DNA of 64,000 nt from Cupriavidus agavae (GTDB lineage Bacteria; Pseudomonadota; Gammaproteobacteria; Burkholderiales; Burkholderiaceae). The position numbers were made by a program, and so were the translations under genes. Location: contig NZ_SGXM01000012.1 in the NCBI RefSeq assembly GCF_004217045.1, positions 62,001-126,000 of the forward strand. Direction: 5' to 3'. Below the pieces are notes generated by a model. The model had not been told where the DNA came from. It searched no databases and saw only the letters and a program-made list of their open reading frames with translations. Below, piece after piece: positions 50,977 to 59,431 of this stretch (positions are counted from its first letter, which is position 1; each line of letters opens with the position of its first letter).

Positions 50977-52167
50977 TCACTGGCGCGTCAGTCCGCCGAG
51001 CAGGCCCGTCAGCGGCGCGAGGACATTGCCACCGGCGTTGTTGCCCGAAGCGGCTCCCGTGGCGGTTGTCGTGGTGGTCGTGGTGGTCGTCGTGATGGTG
51101 CCCGTCACCGTGCCCAGCAGCCCGGTCACCGGTGCCAGCGGGCCGGCACCGCTGCCCGAGGTCGCACCGCCGAGGGCCCCGGTGAGGTTGCCGAGCAGGC
51201 CCGTCACCGGCGCCAGCGGGCTGTTGCCATCGCTCGCGCCGGCAAGCGGCAGCGTGTTGAGCAGGCCGCCGAGCGGATTGCCGCCCGCGCTGCCATTGCC
51301 GTGCAACAGCACGCCGGTCACCGCCACGGTCTTGCCGGCCTCGGTGACCACGCCGCCCAGCGGCGAGACGATCGGCACGTTCTGGTTAGACAACATGCTG
51401 CCGCCCGTGGCCAGCGTATTGCCCAGCTTCGTGAGCAGGCCGTTGACCGGGGCACCCAGTCCCGTGGCCGCGCCCAGCGTCTGCGTGGTGCTGGTGACCT
51501 GCGTGGTCAACGGCACGATGGCCTTGCTCACGCCGCCCGTGAGCTGCGCCACGGGTCCCGTCGACAGCGCCTGGCCCAGCTTGTCGCCGCCGGTCATCAC
51601 CACGCCGCCCACCTGTTGCACGAGACCGCCTACCGGATTGGTCACGGCGGCGAGCGGTGCCAGCTGATCGCTGCCGATCGCCTTGACCAGGTCACCGGCG
51701 CTGACCACGGTGACGCCGGCCTGCGTGACCACATTGCCGGTGTTGGCCACGGTCACGCCAAGCGGATTTTCCACCGCGCCCATCTTGCCCAGCCCGTCGC
51801 GCACGCCGGCGCCGAGCGTTTCCACCGTGTTGCCCGCATGGATCACCACATCGCCGGTGGCGTTCTTCGCTGCCACAGGCACCAGCGGCACGTTGGCGTC
51901 CTTGATCTGCTGACCGATCTGGCTCACGGCGTTGCCGGTGGCCACCACGGTATTGCCGGCACCCTCCACCACCTTCGAGGTGGGCGTGGTCTCGGCCGTG
52001 GGCTGCGGATTGTTGGTGCCGGGGTTGGTCGGCGTGGGCGGCGTGGTGGGATTGGCCCCGCTGCCGCCGCCCGAGCCGCCCGAGGCGCAGCCGGCCAGTG
52101 CCATCACCATGGCCGCGCAGGCGAGCGTCGTCAGATTGAGACCGCGCGTTTGCATCGTCGACTTCAT
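50977..52167 (-). CDS. Repeat-rich lipoprotein (collagen-like triple-helix-repeat annotation type), paralogue A
   Basis: A 396-aa predicted lipoprotein. Signal peptide with lipobox LAGC (about residue 24), a Gly/Ser/Pro/Thr-rich spacer, then repeated motifs GNTVxxxGxAV, NPLGxTVANTGNVVTQAG and three or more copies of LAPVTGLLG. A run of 10 Thr lies near residue 365. Shared blocks with the plus-strand gene at 52768 (ALSTGPVxQLT, VSKAIVPLT, TQTLGAATGLGxPVN) prove paralogy. Function unknown; a surface-exposed structural role is inferred. The ATG at 52167 has AAGGAG 8 bases upstream. Earlier in-frame starts (to 52359) precede no signal peptide. Confidence 0.88.
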   Translation of the reverse strand: MKSTMQTRGLNLTTLACAAMVMALAGCASGGSGGGSGANPTTPPTPTNPGTNNPQPTAETTPTSKVVEGAGNTVVATGNAVSQIGQQIKDANVPLVPVAAKNATGDVVIHAGNTVETLGAGVRDGLGKMGAVENPLGVTVANTGNVVTQAGVTVVSAGDLVKAIGSDQLAPLAAVTNPVGGLVQQVGGVVMTGGDKLGQALSTGPVAQLTGGVSKAIVPLTTQVTSTTQTLGAATGLGAPVNGLLTKLGNTLATGGSMLSNQNVPIVSPLGGVVTEAGKTVAVTGVLLHGNGSAGGNPLGGLLNTLPLAGASDGNSPLAPVTGLLGNLTGALGGATSGSGAGPLAPVTGLLGTVTGTITTTTTTTTTTATGAASGNNAGGNVLAPLTGLLGGLTRQ

Positions 52168-52404
52168 GACCTGATCTCCTTCGATGTTCTGTGTGTGGGC
52201 TGCTGCGAATCCTGTCTGCCGCGCCGTTGGCACGGCGTCGCGGAACCGGTAGCGCAATCGGTGTGCCAGCCTCAATCGCATGTTCGATACGGACGCGGCG
52301 CCGGGGCCTGCCATCGCCCGCCAGCCGTTCTGCGGCGCGGTTCTCCGCAGTGCCGCCACGTCTTGCAGGGGGCGTTCCTGGCGCTCGCCGCACCGGGCCG
52401 CGCG

Positions 52405-52425
52405 GCGTTACGTGCTACGTAACGC
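52405..52425. promoter_or_regulatory. TTACGT inverted repeat 1
   Basis: GCGTTACGT and ACGTAACGC separated by GCT, 9-bp perfect arms. It is ~240 bases upstream of paralogue A. Confidence 0.5.
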
Positions 52426-52502
52426 GCCGCCCGCGCCGTAACACCGCCGCCGCGCCAGGCAGGCCGCGTCCTGCCCGTGTTTCGTTCCGCTTCGTCACGG
52501 CG

Positions 52503-52516
52503 GCGTTACGTAACGC
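52503..52516. promoter_or_regulatory. TTACGTAA palindrome 2
   Basis: GCGTTACGTAACGC, 14-bp perfect palindrome with the same half-site as the element ~90 bases to the left; an extra half-site follows (to 52523). It is ~250 bases upstream of paralogue B. Confidence 0.5.
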
Positions 52517-52767
52517 GTAACGCGAAACCCGGCGCCACGCGGCGCCGTCCGCTTCATGCGCCCGTTTGACCCATCGCCCGGAAACCCGCGTGGAATGGAC
52601 GTTTCCAGACATGCCCCCTCCCTTCGCATGGGATGGGGGTAAGCCGTTCGGCCCATTGGCATACCGCTTGCGCAAGGGAATACGAACACGGCACGCACAC
52701 AGCAGCAGACAACCACAGCGTGTTTCGTGAACTCGGTCGGGAAAACCAAAGGAAAAGGAAAACGGTC

Positions 52768-54186
52768 ATGCGTCAATCACAGCGATTCGGGAAACAGATC
52801 CTCGTCACGGCCCTGCTGGGCACCCTGCTGGCGCTCGGCGGATGCGCCAGCGGCAGCGGTTCCACGTCGATGGGTACCAGCGGCAGCGGCGGCGGCGGGG
52901 GTACGGGGACGAACAACACGACCAACCCCGGCGGCACCGGTGGCACGGGCGGCACGGGCGGCACCGACAACGCCGGCGGTGGTGGTGGCAATGGCGGCGG
53001 CGGCGGTGGCGGTGGCGGCACCAACCCCGGCGGCACCACCGCCCTGACCCCCACCAGCACGATCGTCAACAACGCGGGCGGCATCGTGACCGGTGTCGGC
53101 AACACGGTCGGCGGCGTGGCCGACGCGATCCAGAACGCCAACCTGCCCGTGGTCTCCACGCAAACCAAGAACGGCCTGGCCGGCGTGGTGGGCTCGCTGG
53201 GCGATGCCGTGACCACGCTCGGCAACGGCGTGCAGTCCGGCCTTGGCAACATGCCGAATGCGGCCAACCCGCTGGGCACCACGGTGGCCAGCACGGGCGG
53301 CGTGGTCACGCAGGTGGGCAATGCCGTGACCCATGCCGGCAGCGCCGTCGCGGGCCTGGGCAGCGGCCCGCTGGCACCGCTCGGCGCCTTGACCACGCCG
53401 CTGGGCGGCGTGGTGTCGCAACTGGGCGGCGCGGTGGGCAACGTGGGCGACAAGCTCGGCACGGCGCTGTCCACCGGCCCGGTCGAGCAGCTGACCAGCA
53501 GCGTGAGCAAGGCCATCGTGCCGCTCACCTCCACGCTGACCAACGGCACGCAGACGCTCGGCGCCGCCACCGGCCTGGGCCAGCCCGTCAACAACCTGCT
53601 GGCGACGGTGGGCGGTGCGCTGGCCACGGCCGGTGCGCAGCTGACCAACACCAACACGCCGGTGGTATCGGGCGTGGGCGGCATCGTGACCGGCGCTGGC
53701 AACACCGTGGCTTCGGTCGGCGGCGTCGTGAACGGCCCGGCCGGCGGCTCGGGCAACCCGCTGGCACCGGTCACCGGCCTGATCGGCGGGCTGACCGGTG
53801 GCCTGGGCGGCGCGGGCGGCGGCGCAGGTCCGCTTGCGCCGGTGACCGGCCTTGTCAGCGGCGTGACCAACGGCCTGACGGCGGCCACGGGCGGCAGCAC
53901 CAGCCCGCTTGCCCCGGTGACGGGCCTGGTCAGCGGCATCGCCAACGGCCTGACCGGCGCAGTGGGCGGTGCGGCAGGCGGCGCCGGTGGCAGCACGGCC
54001 AGCCCGCTGGCACCGGTCACCGGCATCGTCGCCGGCCTGACCGGCGGCAACGCCCCGGCCACCGGCAACACCGGCAGCGGCACGTCGGGCGGCAAGCCGG
54101 CCAATCCGCTGGCGCCCGTCACCGGCCTGGTCGGCGGACTCGTGGGCGGCCTGACCGGCGCACTGGGCGGCGGTACCAAACGATAA
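52768..54186 (+). CDS. Repeat-rich glycine-rich lipoprotein, paralogue B
   Basis: A 472-aa predicted lipoprotein with lipobox LGGC (about residue 24). Residues ~27-90 are almost pure Gly/Thr/Asn/Ser spacer. The body repeats GNTVGGVADAIQNANLPVV, NPLGTTVASTGGVVTQVGNAV and at least five copies of PLAPVTGLVxG towards the C-terminus, about one more pair than paralogue A. No cysteine or catalytic motif beyond the lipid Cys. The ATG at 52768 follows AAGGAAAA; the open frame upstream (to 52633) is not signal-like. A TpsB gene follows 137 bases downstream on the same strand. Confidence 0.88.
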   Translation: MRQSQRFGKQILVTALLGTLLALGGCASGSGSTSMGTSGSGGGGGTGTNNTTNPGGTGGTGGTGGTDNAGGGGGNGGGGGGGGGTNPGGTTALTPTSTIVNNAGGIVTGVGNTVGGVADAIQNANLPVVSTQTKNGLAGVVGSLGDAVTTLGNGVQSGLGNMPNAANPLGTTVASTGGVVTQVGNAVTHAGSAVAGLGSGPLAPLGALTTPLGGVVSQLGGAVGNVGDKLGTALSTGPVEQLTSSVSKAIVPLTSTLTNGTQTLGAATGLGQPVNNLLATVGGALATAGAQLTNTNTPVVSGVGGIVTGAGNTVASVGGVVNGPAGGSGNPLAPVTGLIGGLTGGLGGAGGGAGPLAPVTGLVSGVTNGLTAATGGSTSPLAPVTGLVSGIANGLTGAVGGAAGGAGGSTASPLAPVTGIVAGLTGGNAPATGNTGSGTSGGKPANPLAPVTGLVGGLVGGLTGALGGGTKR

Positions 54187-54323
54187 GACTGCGGGCGCCG
54201 CGCGGCGCCTGCCAGGAGCAAAGCGCGACGGCCACCGATGGGCGGCGGGGAAGCGGCATCCCCTTTCGCCCGTGGCACGCCACGCCATAGCCGCAATGCA
54301 AATTTCATCCAAGGGGTATCACC

Positions 54324-56000
54324 ATGCGACCACGCACTCGCGTCGCCGCGCTGCTGATCGGCGCCGGCATCATCCATAGCGGCCTGTCCCACGCCGAACG
54401 CGGCCCGGTACAGGGCGATCCCACGCAGACGCTGCCCAGCATCGCACCCAGCAAACCCGCCCAGAGCAATGTCACCGTGCAGGTGGAGCGGCCCGACTCC
54501 GCGCTGCAGAACCTGCTGGCCGCGCGGCTCACGCCGCGCCACTTCCAGATCGAGGGGGCGAAGACACTGCCTTTCGAGAAGATCGCCGCGCAGTTCACCC
54601 CGCTGGCCAACCGCGAGATCACGGTTGCCGAGCTGCTGCAGGCCGCCGAGGCGGTCACCCGGATGTACAAGGACGCCGGCTACCCGCTGTCGTTCGCGTT
54701 CGTGCCGGCGCAGGGCTTCGAAAACGGCAAGGTGCTGGTCACGGTGGTGGAAGGCTACGTCGCCAACGTCACGGTGCGCGGCAAGCCCGGCCCTGCGGAG
54801 GGCCGCCTGCGCAAGATCGCCGAGCAGTTGAAGAAGGACCGGCCGCTGCGCCAGGAGAGCTTCGAGCACTACGTCAACGTACTGGCCCAGCAGCCCGGCA
54901 TGCAGGTCAACGCCACGGTGCAGCCGCCCACCACCACCGACGGCGCGTGCGACATGATCCTGGAGGTCAGGCGCAAGCCGTTCACGTTCGGTACCGGCGT
55001 GGAATGGATGTCGCCCGGCGTGCGCGCCATCGCCACGGCCACCACCAACAGCCTGACGCCGCTGGGCGAGCAGTTGTCGGTATCGACGCTGTTCCCGAAG
55101 GGCCGCGACAACGAGGAATACTACTCGGCCACCTACGCCCAGCCGCTGGGCACCGAGGGCATGCTGGCCAAAGTCACGGCCTCGCACTACCGGGGCGTGC
55201 CCGAGAACAACGCGCTCGCGCCGATCGGGTTCGAATCGCGCTACGTGAACGACTCCAGGCGGCTGGGCGGCACGCTGAGCTATCCGGTCATCCTCAGCAA
55301 CCGCCATGTGCTGACGCTGGCCGGCGGCTTTTACGCCAACAGCCAGTTCGAGCGCTACACCCAGGCCGTGCAGCCCGGCGCGGGCCGGCAGGTTGAACTG
55401 TCAACCAGCGTGCGGGTGGCCACGGCCGAGGTGTCGTACCTGCAGCGCGGCACGGGCGTGACGCGCAACGCCACGTTCGGCGTCTACAAGGGGTTCGACG
55501 CGCTCGGCGCCAATCGCGAGAACAACAACAACGACCTGAGCTTCTGGCGCACGCGCCTGGCGCTGTCGCAGGCCACAGACCTGCCGTGGGGCTTCGGCAT
55601 GACGGTCTCGGCCGCCGGCCAGTACAGCGGCAACCGGCTGGCGTCGAGCGAGCAGATCAGCTTCGGCGGCCGCTTCTTCGGGCTCGGCTATCCGGCCGGC
55701 GAGGTGGCCGGCGACAAGGGCTGGGGTGCCTCGGCCGAGATCAGCCGGCTGTTCGCGGTCGATTTCACCTACCTGAAGACGCTGCAGCCGTTCATCGTGA
55801 CCGATATCGCGCGCGTCTACTCCAACAGCATCTCGCTGTCGCACCGCAGCCTGCAGTCGGTGGGCATCGGGCTGCGGTTCTCGGACCGCCGCTTCTACAC
55901 GATGGATGTCTCCGTCGCGCAGCCCGTGGGCGACAAACCCACCAACGCCAGCCACCGCTCGCCGCGCATCAACCTGCTGTGGTCGTACCAGTTCGACTGA
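54324..56000 (+). CDS. ShlB/FhaC/HecB-family outer-membrane transporter (TpsB)
   Basis: A 558-aa two-partner-secretion translocator. The signal peptide is at about 1-24 (GLSHAE). POTRA 1 is near residues 73-150 (HFQIEGAKTLPFEKI...VTVVEGYVANV) and POTRA 2 near 150-220 (LRQESFEHYVNVLAQQPGM). A 16-strand barrel follows, ending in SPRINLLWSYQFD with a terminal aromatic-type strand. The L6 loop region reads GGRFFGLGYPAGEVAGDKGW (about 445-465): the usual VRGY/F Arg is replaced. No classical TpsA exoprotein with a TPS domain adjoins; the upstream repeat lipoprotein is the only nearby candidate cargo. Confidence 0.92.
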   Translation: MRPRTRVAALLIGAGIIHSGLSHAERGPVQGDPTQTLPSIAPSKPAQSNVTVQVERPDSALQNLLAARLTPRHFQIEGAKTLPFEKIAAQFTPLANREITVAELLQAAEAVTRMYKDAGYPLSFAFVPAQGFENGKVLVTVVEGYVANVTVRGKPGPAEGRLRKIAEQLKKDRPLRQESFEHYVNVLAQQPGMQVNATVQPPTTTDGACDMILEVRRKPFTFGTGVEWMSPGVRAIATATTNSLTPLGEQLSVSTLFPKGRDNEEYYSATYAQPLGTEGMLAKVTASHYRGVPENNALAPIGFESRYVNDSRRLGGTLSYPVILSNRHVLTLAGGFYANSQFERYTQAVQPGAGRQVELSTSVRVATAEVSYLQRGTGVTRNATFGVYKGFDALGANRENNNNDLSFWRTRLALSQATDLPWGFGMTVSAAGQYSGNRLASSEQISFGGRFFGLGYPAGEVAGDKGWGASAEISRLFAVDFTYLKTLQPFIVTDIARVYSNSISLSHRSLQSVGIGLRFSDRRFYTMDVSVAQPVGDKPTNASHRSPRINLLWSYQFD

Positions 56001-56029
56001 GCGGCGCGGCGGCGTGGCGCGGCGGCGGG

Positions 56030-56236
56030 CTAGTTCACGCGGAAGCCGATCTTGAGCGTGACCTGGAAATGCGCGATCTTGCCGTCCACCACGTGGCCGC
56101 GCGTTTCCAGCACCTCGAACCAGTCGATATGCTTGATGGTTTCGCCGGCCTTGGCCAGGGCATTGCGGATGGCGGCATCGCTGCCGTCGGGCGACGTGCC
56201 GACGATCTCGACCAGTTTGTAGGTGTGGTTGGTCAT
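56030..56236 (-). CDS. Dodecin, flavin-binding protein
   Basis: A 68-aa protein of dodecin length. It has the family pattern YKLVEIVGTSPDGSDAAIRNALAKAGETIKHIDWFEV, with the Trp that stacks on flavin, then HVVDGKIAHFQVTLKIGFRV. Dodecins form dodecamers that store FMN or riboflavin. The ATG at 56236 is used. It is convergent with the TpsB gene and divergent from the phospholipase-like gene. Confidence 0.95.
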   Translation of the reverse strand: MTNHTYKLVEIVGTSPDGSDAAIRNALAKAGETIKHIDWFEVLETRGHVVDGKIAHFQVTLKIGFRVN

Positions 56237-56443
56237 GGTGGGTCTCCGGAGTGTGGTGGCGGAAGGCGGCGGGCCATCGGTGGCCGCCGCACGGCGGTGC
56301 CTTCCATCATAGGCACCTCCCTGATCGAGTCCAAACGCGGCCGGCAGTTCCCCGCATGTTCCTGCGGCGTTTTCTGTTGCGGAGCCGGCGTGGCGCCTGT
56401 TACGCTGCGTGCCCTCCGAAACCCGACCACCGCGTGTAACCCG

Positions 56444-57052
56444 ATGTTTCTCTCCTTGCCTCGCGGCAGCCGCCTCGCTACGGCCGGCCTGCTGCTCCTC
56501 GTCTCCGTGGCCGGCACCGTCCAGGCCCGCACCGTCTCCACGCTGGAGCGCCTGACCGACGCCCTGACCGAGCCCCGCGCACAGACCAGCGCGTTCGCGG
56601 CGGGCAGCACCTACACGCTCTGCTTCGTGCCCGACGGCCCGAGCTGCCAGGACATGATCATCGACGCCATCCACCGCACGCGGCGCCAGCTGCTGATCCA
56701 GGCGTATTCGTTCACCAACAAGGAAATTGCCAGGGCGGTGGTGGACGCGCACCACCGCGGCGTGGACGTGCGGGTGATCGTCGACAAGAGCCAGGCGTCG
56801 GAACGTTACACAAGCGCCACCTTCCTAAAGAACGCCGGAATCGCGGTCGTTATCGATACCAAACCGGCCATCGCCCACAACAAGGTGATGGTGTTCGACG
56901 ACCAGGCCGTGTTCACGGGCTCGTTCAATTTCACGAAGTCCGCCGAGGAACGCAACGCCGAGAACGGCATGCTGATCCGTGGCGACAGCGCCGTGGTCAA
57001 GGCGTATTCCGACAACTGGCGCACGCGCTTCGGCAAGTCGTCAGCGTACTGA
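56444..57052 (+). CDS. Secreted phospholipase D-fold protein (Nuc-like endonuclease)
   Basis: A 202-aa protein with a signal peptide (about 1-28, GTVQAR). It contains one HKD motif: HNKVMVFDDQAVFTGSFNF (His about 148), preceded by IDAIHRTRRQLLIQAYSFTN and GVDVRVIVDKSQ. A single-HKD protein of this size matches the Nuc/EDTA-resistant nuclease group, which dimerises to form one active site; phospholipase activity is less likely. Cys residues near 61 and 69 may form a periplasmic disulfide. The ATG at 56444 is used. Confidence 0.88.
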   Translation: MFLSLPRGSRLATAGLLLLVSVAGTVQARTVSTLERLTDALTEPRAQTSAFAAGSTYTLCFVPDGPSCQDMIIDAIHRTRRQLLIQAYSFTNKEIARAVVDAHHRGVDVRVIVDKSQASERYTSATFLKNAGIAVVIDTKPAIAHNKVMVFDDQAVFTGSFNFTKSAEERNAENGMLIRGDSAVVKAYSDNWRTRFGKSSAY

Positions 57053-57336
57053 CCGGGGCCCACTGGCGGCCCACCCGCAGCGCGCCCGCCGCCAGGCCGC
57101 GCATGCGCTACATGGGACGAGGATTGGCGGGAGAAGCTACTGTTGCTCGGCCCATGCCCCGGACGCGTCCCGCAGCAAGATCAGTCAAACGCCGACAGCG
57201 CGTTTTCCGGGCACGGTGTGTACTACGGGTACGTATCCGCGGATGCCGCGACAGGCTGTTGTCCGTGTTGTCCGGCCCATGCACCTGCCGCATGGCCAGT
57301 GTCGCGCATCCCGCCAACCCGAGGCAGGAGGAAGCG

Positions 57337-57756
57337 ATGCATACCAGCAAGCAAGCGAAGGCCGGAACCCGGCGACTCTGGTGCGCCGCCGGAGCGGCGG
57401 TGGTGGCAATGGGCGTGTCGATGGCCGCGCAGGCGGACATGACCACGTCCACGGCCGGCCCGTTCACCTATGTCTGCGGCGGCGTGGCCGCCGACGAACA
57501 GGCCGAGATGCGCACCGAGGCGCGGCACTACGACATGGGCCTGCTCTTCACGCAGGGCGGACGCGGCGAGTTTTTGTCCGACGTCAACGTGAAGCTGATG
57601 CGCAACGGCAAGCAGGTGGCGGAGTTCACGTCCACCGGCCCCCGTTGCCTGATCAAGGGACCGCAGGCGTCGTACCAGGTGGTGGCCACCTATGAGGGCA
57701 CGTCCAAACGGACCACGCTCGGCCCCGGAGACAAGAACGTACAGCTGCGCTGGTAA
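57337..57756 (+). CDS. Small exported protein (hypothetical)
   Basis: A 139-aa protein with a signal peptide ending at AAQA (about residue 33). The mature part (FTYVCGGVAADEQAEM..., LLFTQGGRGEFLSDVNVKLM, SYQVVATYEGTSKRTTLG, NVQLRW) looks like a small beta-sandwich with two Cys (VCGG and RCLIKG). This resembles carboxypeptidase-regulatory-like or DUF periplasmic proteins; I cannot name it. The ATG at 57337 has AGGAGG five to six bases upstream. A terminator follows, so it is probably monocistronic. Confidence 0.8.
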   Translation: MHTSKQAKAGTRRLWCAAGAAVVAMGVSMAAQADMTTSTAGPFTYVCGGVAADEQAEMRTEARHYDMGLLFTQGGRGEFLSDVNVKLMRNGKQVAEFTSTGPRCLIKGPQASYQVVATYEGTSKRTTLGPGDKNVQLRW

Positions 57757-57810
57757 GCGCCGCTGCACGACACGATCCAGCAGTACTGCGCCGCCCCCAG
57801 GGCGGCCGCC

Positions 57811-57849
57811 ATGCCGACACCCGCCCCGCGCGTGTCGGCATATTTTTTT
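57811..57849 (+). terminator. Rho-independent terminator after the small exported protein
   Basis: Stem ATGCCGACAC (57811-57820) with GTGTCGGCAT (57832-57841), loop of 11, then ATTTTTTT. It is 55 bases after the stop codon. Confidence 0.88.
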
Positions 57850-57940
57850 GTGCGTGCCGCCCGGGCCTGCACGATCGGCGCCACGGTGGCACACTTGCGC
57901 AGCTTCCCAGGCTTCCCTTTCCACGCAGGAGATTTCCACC

Positions 57941-58657
57941 ATGACGCTCACACCCGACAGCCGCTGGATTCGTGTCGACACCGCCGGCGGCAGCTTCGAC
58001 GCCTACCTTAGCCTGCCCCCGGCCGGCAAGCAGCCCGGCAGCCCCGGCATCGTGCTGGTCCAGGAAATCTTCGGCGTGAACGCCCATATCCGCGCCGTGG
58101 CCGACCAGTACGCGGCCGATGGCTACGTGGTGCTCTCCCCGGACCTGTTCTGGCGCTCGCAGCCGCGCGTGGAGCTGGGCTACGACGGCCCGGACTGGGA
58201 GCGTGCGATGGTGCTGCGCAAGGCCGTCAACCTGGAGGATGCCGTGGCCGACATCGGCGCCACGGCGGCCGCGCTGCGCAACGAGATCGGCGAGGGTGGC
58301 AAGCTGGCGGCGGTGGGCTACTGCTTCGGCGGGCTGCTGTCGTATCTGGCGGCGGCGCGCGGCATGGTGGACGCCGCCGTGCCGTACTACGGTGGCGGCA
58401 TCCAGAACCAGCTGCACGAGGCCGCCGCGCTCAACGTGCCAGTGCAGTTCCACTACGGCGCGCTGGACGCGCACATCACCCCCGAGGATGTCGAGAACGT
58501 GCGCCAGGCCGTGGCCGGCAAGCGCGGCACCGAAGTCTTCGTCTACGACCAGGCCGACCACGGCTTCAACTGCTGGTCGCGGGCCTCGTACCACCAGCGC
58601 GCCGCCGCGCTGGCCCATGGCCGCACGCTGACCTTCCTGGCCAACGCGCTGTCCTGA
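57941..58657 (+). CDS. Dienelactone hydrolase family protein
   Basis: A 238-aa alpha/beta hydrolase. The nucleophile is Cys in AVGYCFGGLLSYLAAARG (about residue 128), with Asp in YGALDAHI and His in QADHGFNC completing the triad; IVLVQEIFGVNAHIRAVADQYAADGYVVLSPDLFWR is the family N-terminal half. The family hydrolyses dienelactone in chlorocatechol degradation, but many members have other substrates. No chlorocatechol genes adjoin. The ATG at 57941 is used; the open frame upstream is not family-like. Confidence 0.93.
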   Translation: MTLTPDSRWIRVDTAGGSFDAYLSLPPAGKQPGSPGIVLVQEIFGVNAHIRAVADQYAADGYVVLSPDLFWRSQPRVELGYDGPDWERAMVLRKAVNLEDAVADIGATAAALRNEIGEGGKLAAVGYCFGGLLSYLAAARGMVDAAVPYYGGGIQNQLHEAAALNVPVQFHYGALDAHITPEDVENVRQAVAGKRGTEVFVYDQADHGFNCWSRASYHQRAAALAHGRTLTFLANALS

Positions 58658-58675
58658 CCGGCCCCGCGCCGGCAA

Positions 58676-58707
58676 GCAAAAGCCCGGCACGCGGCCGGGC
58701 TTTTTGC
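58676..58707. terminator. Terminator between dienelactone hydrolase and marR-like genes
   Basis: Stem AGCCCGGC (58681-58688) with GCCGGGCT (58694-58701), followed by TTTT on the plus strand and preceded by AAAA, so it can act in both directions between the convergent genes. Confidence 0.85.
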
Positions 58708-58727
58708 ATGGCACGGAGCGGGCAGGC

Positions 58728-59207
58728 TCAGCCGCGCTCGGATTCGTCGTCGTTGAACGCGGTGATGCGGGCCACCCGGAAGGCGCCGCGCAGCGATTCG
58801 AGTTCGGCCCGGTGCAGCGCCGCCAGCCGGTTCAGGCAGCGCTCGCCCTTGGTCAGCAGGTGGATCTGCACCACGCGGCGATCGTCGGGGTTCACGCGGC
58901 GCGCCACCAGCCCGGCCGCCTCGCAGCGGTTGACCAGCGCCACCACCCCGTGCTGCTTGGCCTGCAGCCGCTCGGCCAGTTCGCCGATCGACGCCCAGTT
59001 CTTGTCCCGGCTGCCCCGGATATGGAGCATCAGCAGGTACTGCTGCACCGTCACGCCCTCGGCCTGGGCCGCATCCTCCGAAAAGCGCAGGAAGCGCCGC
59101 AATTGGTAGCGGAAATCCGAAAGCGCCTCGAAATCTTCCTTTCCCAGGGCGACATCAGGTTCGGCGGGTTTCCGGCTGGTTTTCACGGCAACTGGCTTAC
59201 GAGGCAT
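58728..59207 (-). CDS. MarR family transcriptional regulator
   Basis: A 159-aa regulator with a winged helix: EGVTVQQYLLMLHIRG, IGELAERLQAKQHGVVALVNRCEAAGLVARRVNPDDRRVVQIHLL. The N-terminus is basic (MPRKPVAVKTSRKP). MarR proteins are small-ligand-responsive repressors. It is convergent with the dienelactone hydrolase gene and divergent from the yggT-like gene. Target unknown. Confidence 0.93.
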   Translation of the reverse strand: MPRKPVAVKTSRKPAEPDVALGKEDFEALSDFRYQLRRFLRFSEDAAQAEGVTVQQYLLMLHIRGSRDKNWASIGELAERLQAKQHGVVALVNRCEAAGLVARRVNPDDRRVVQIHLLTKGERCLNRLAALHRAELESLRGAFRVARITAFNDDESERG

Positions 59208-59431
59208 GAGACGGACGAGGGACGAATGGGAGCGCCAGGGCGGAACAGGGCGCGCAGATCACTGCTACGGGCGCCATTATAGGAGCAGCGCGCGTGGCTT
59301 CCGGTGCGTTGACACGCATTTCGGCCCTATTTTCGGGCTGGGGCGGCAGGCCGGTATGGCAAAATCTGTGCGGTCGCCGACACCCTGTCGCCCACCCACG
59401 CCTGAACCCGTCCTAGAGGGAAATCCGCCCG

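Larger units (their letters stand above)
52168..52767. promoter_or_regulatory. Divergent intergenic region of the lipoprotein pair
   Basis: 600 bases without a supported gene, strongly GC-rich in the left half. It carries GCGTTACGT-gct-ACGTAACGC (52405-52425), the perfect palindrome GCGTTACGTAACGC (52503-52516) with a directly following CGTAACGCG half-site, and a further CCGTAACAC half-site at 52436-52444. These repeated TTACGTAA-centred sites could bind one regulator that controls both paralogues. Confidence 0.55.

Noticed and set aside
51050-51110. CRISPR-like or satellite array from GTGGT repeats
   Set aside because: It is a codon repeat for threonine inside the lipoprotein gene; there are no spacers.
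52773-55307. An ~840-codon minus-strand open frame across the lipoprotein and TpsB genes
   Set aside because: Pro/Thr/Val-rich text is the complement of Gly/Thr repeats; the plus-strand genes have signal peptides, ribosome sites and family motifs.
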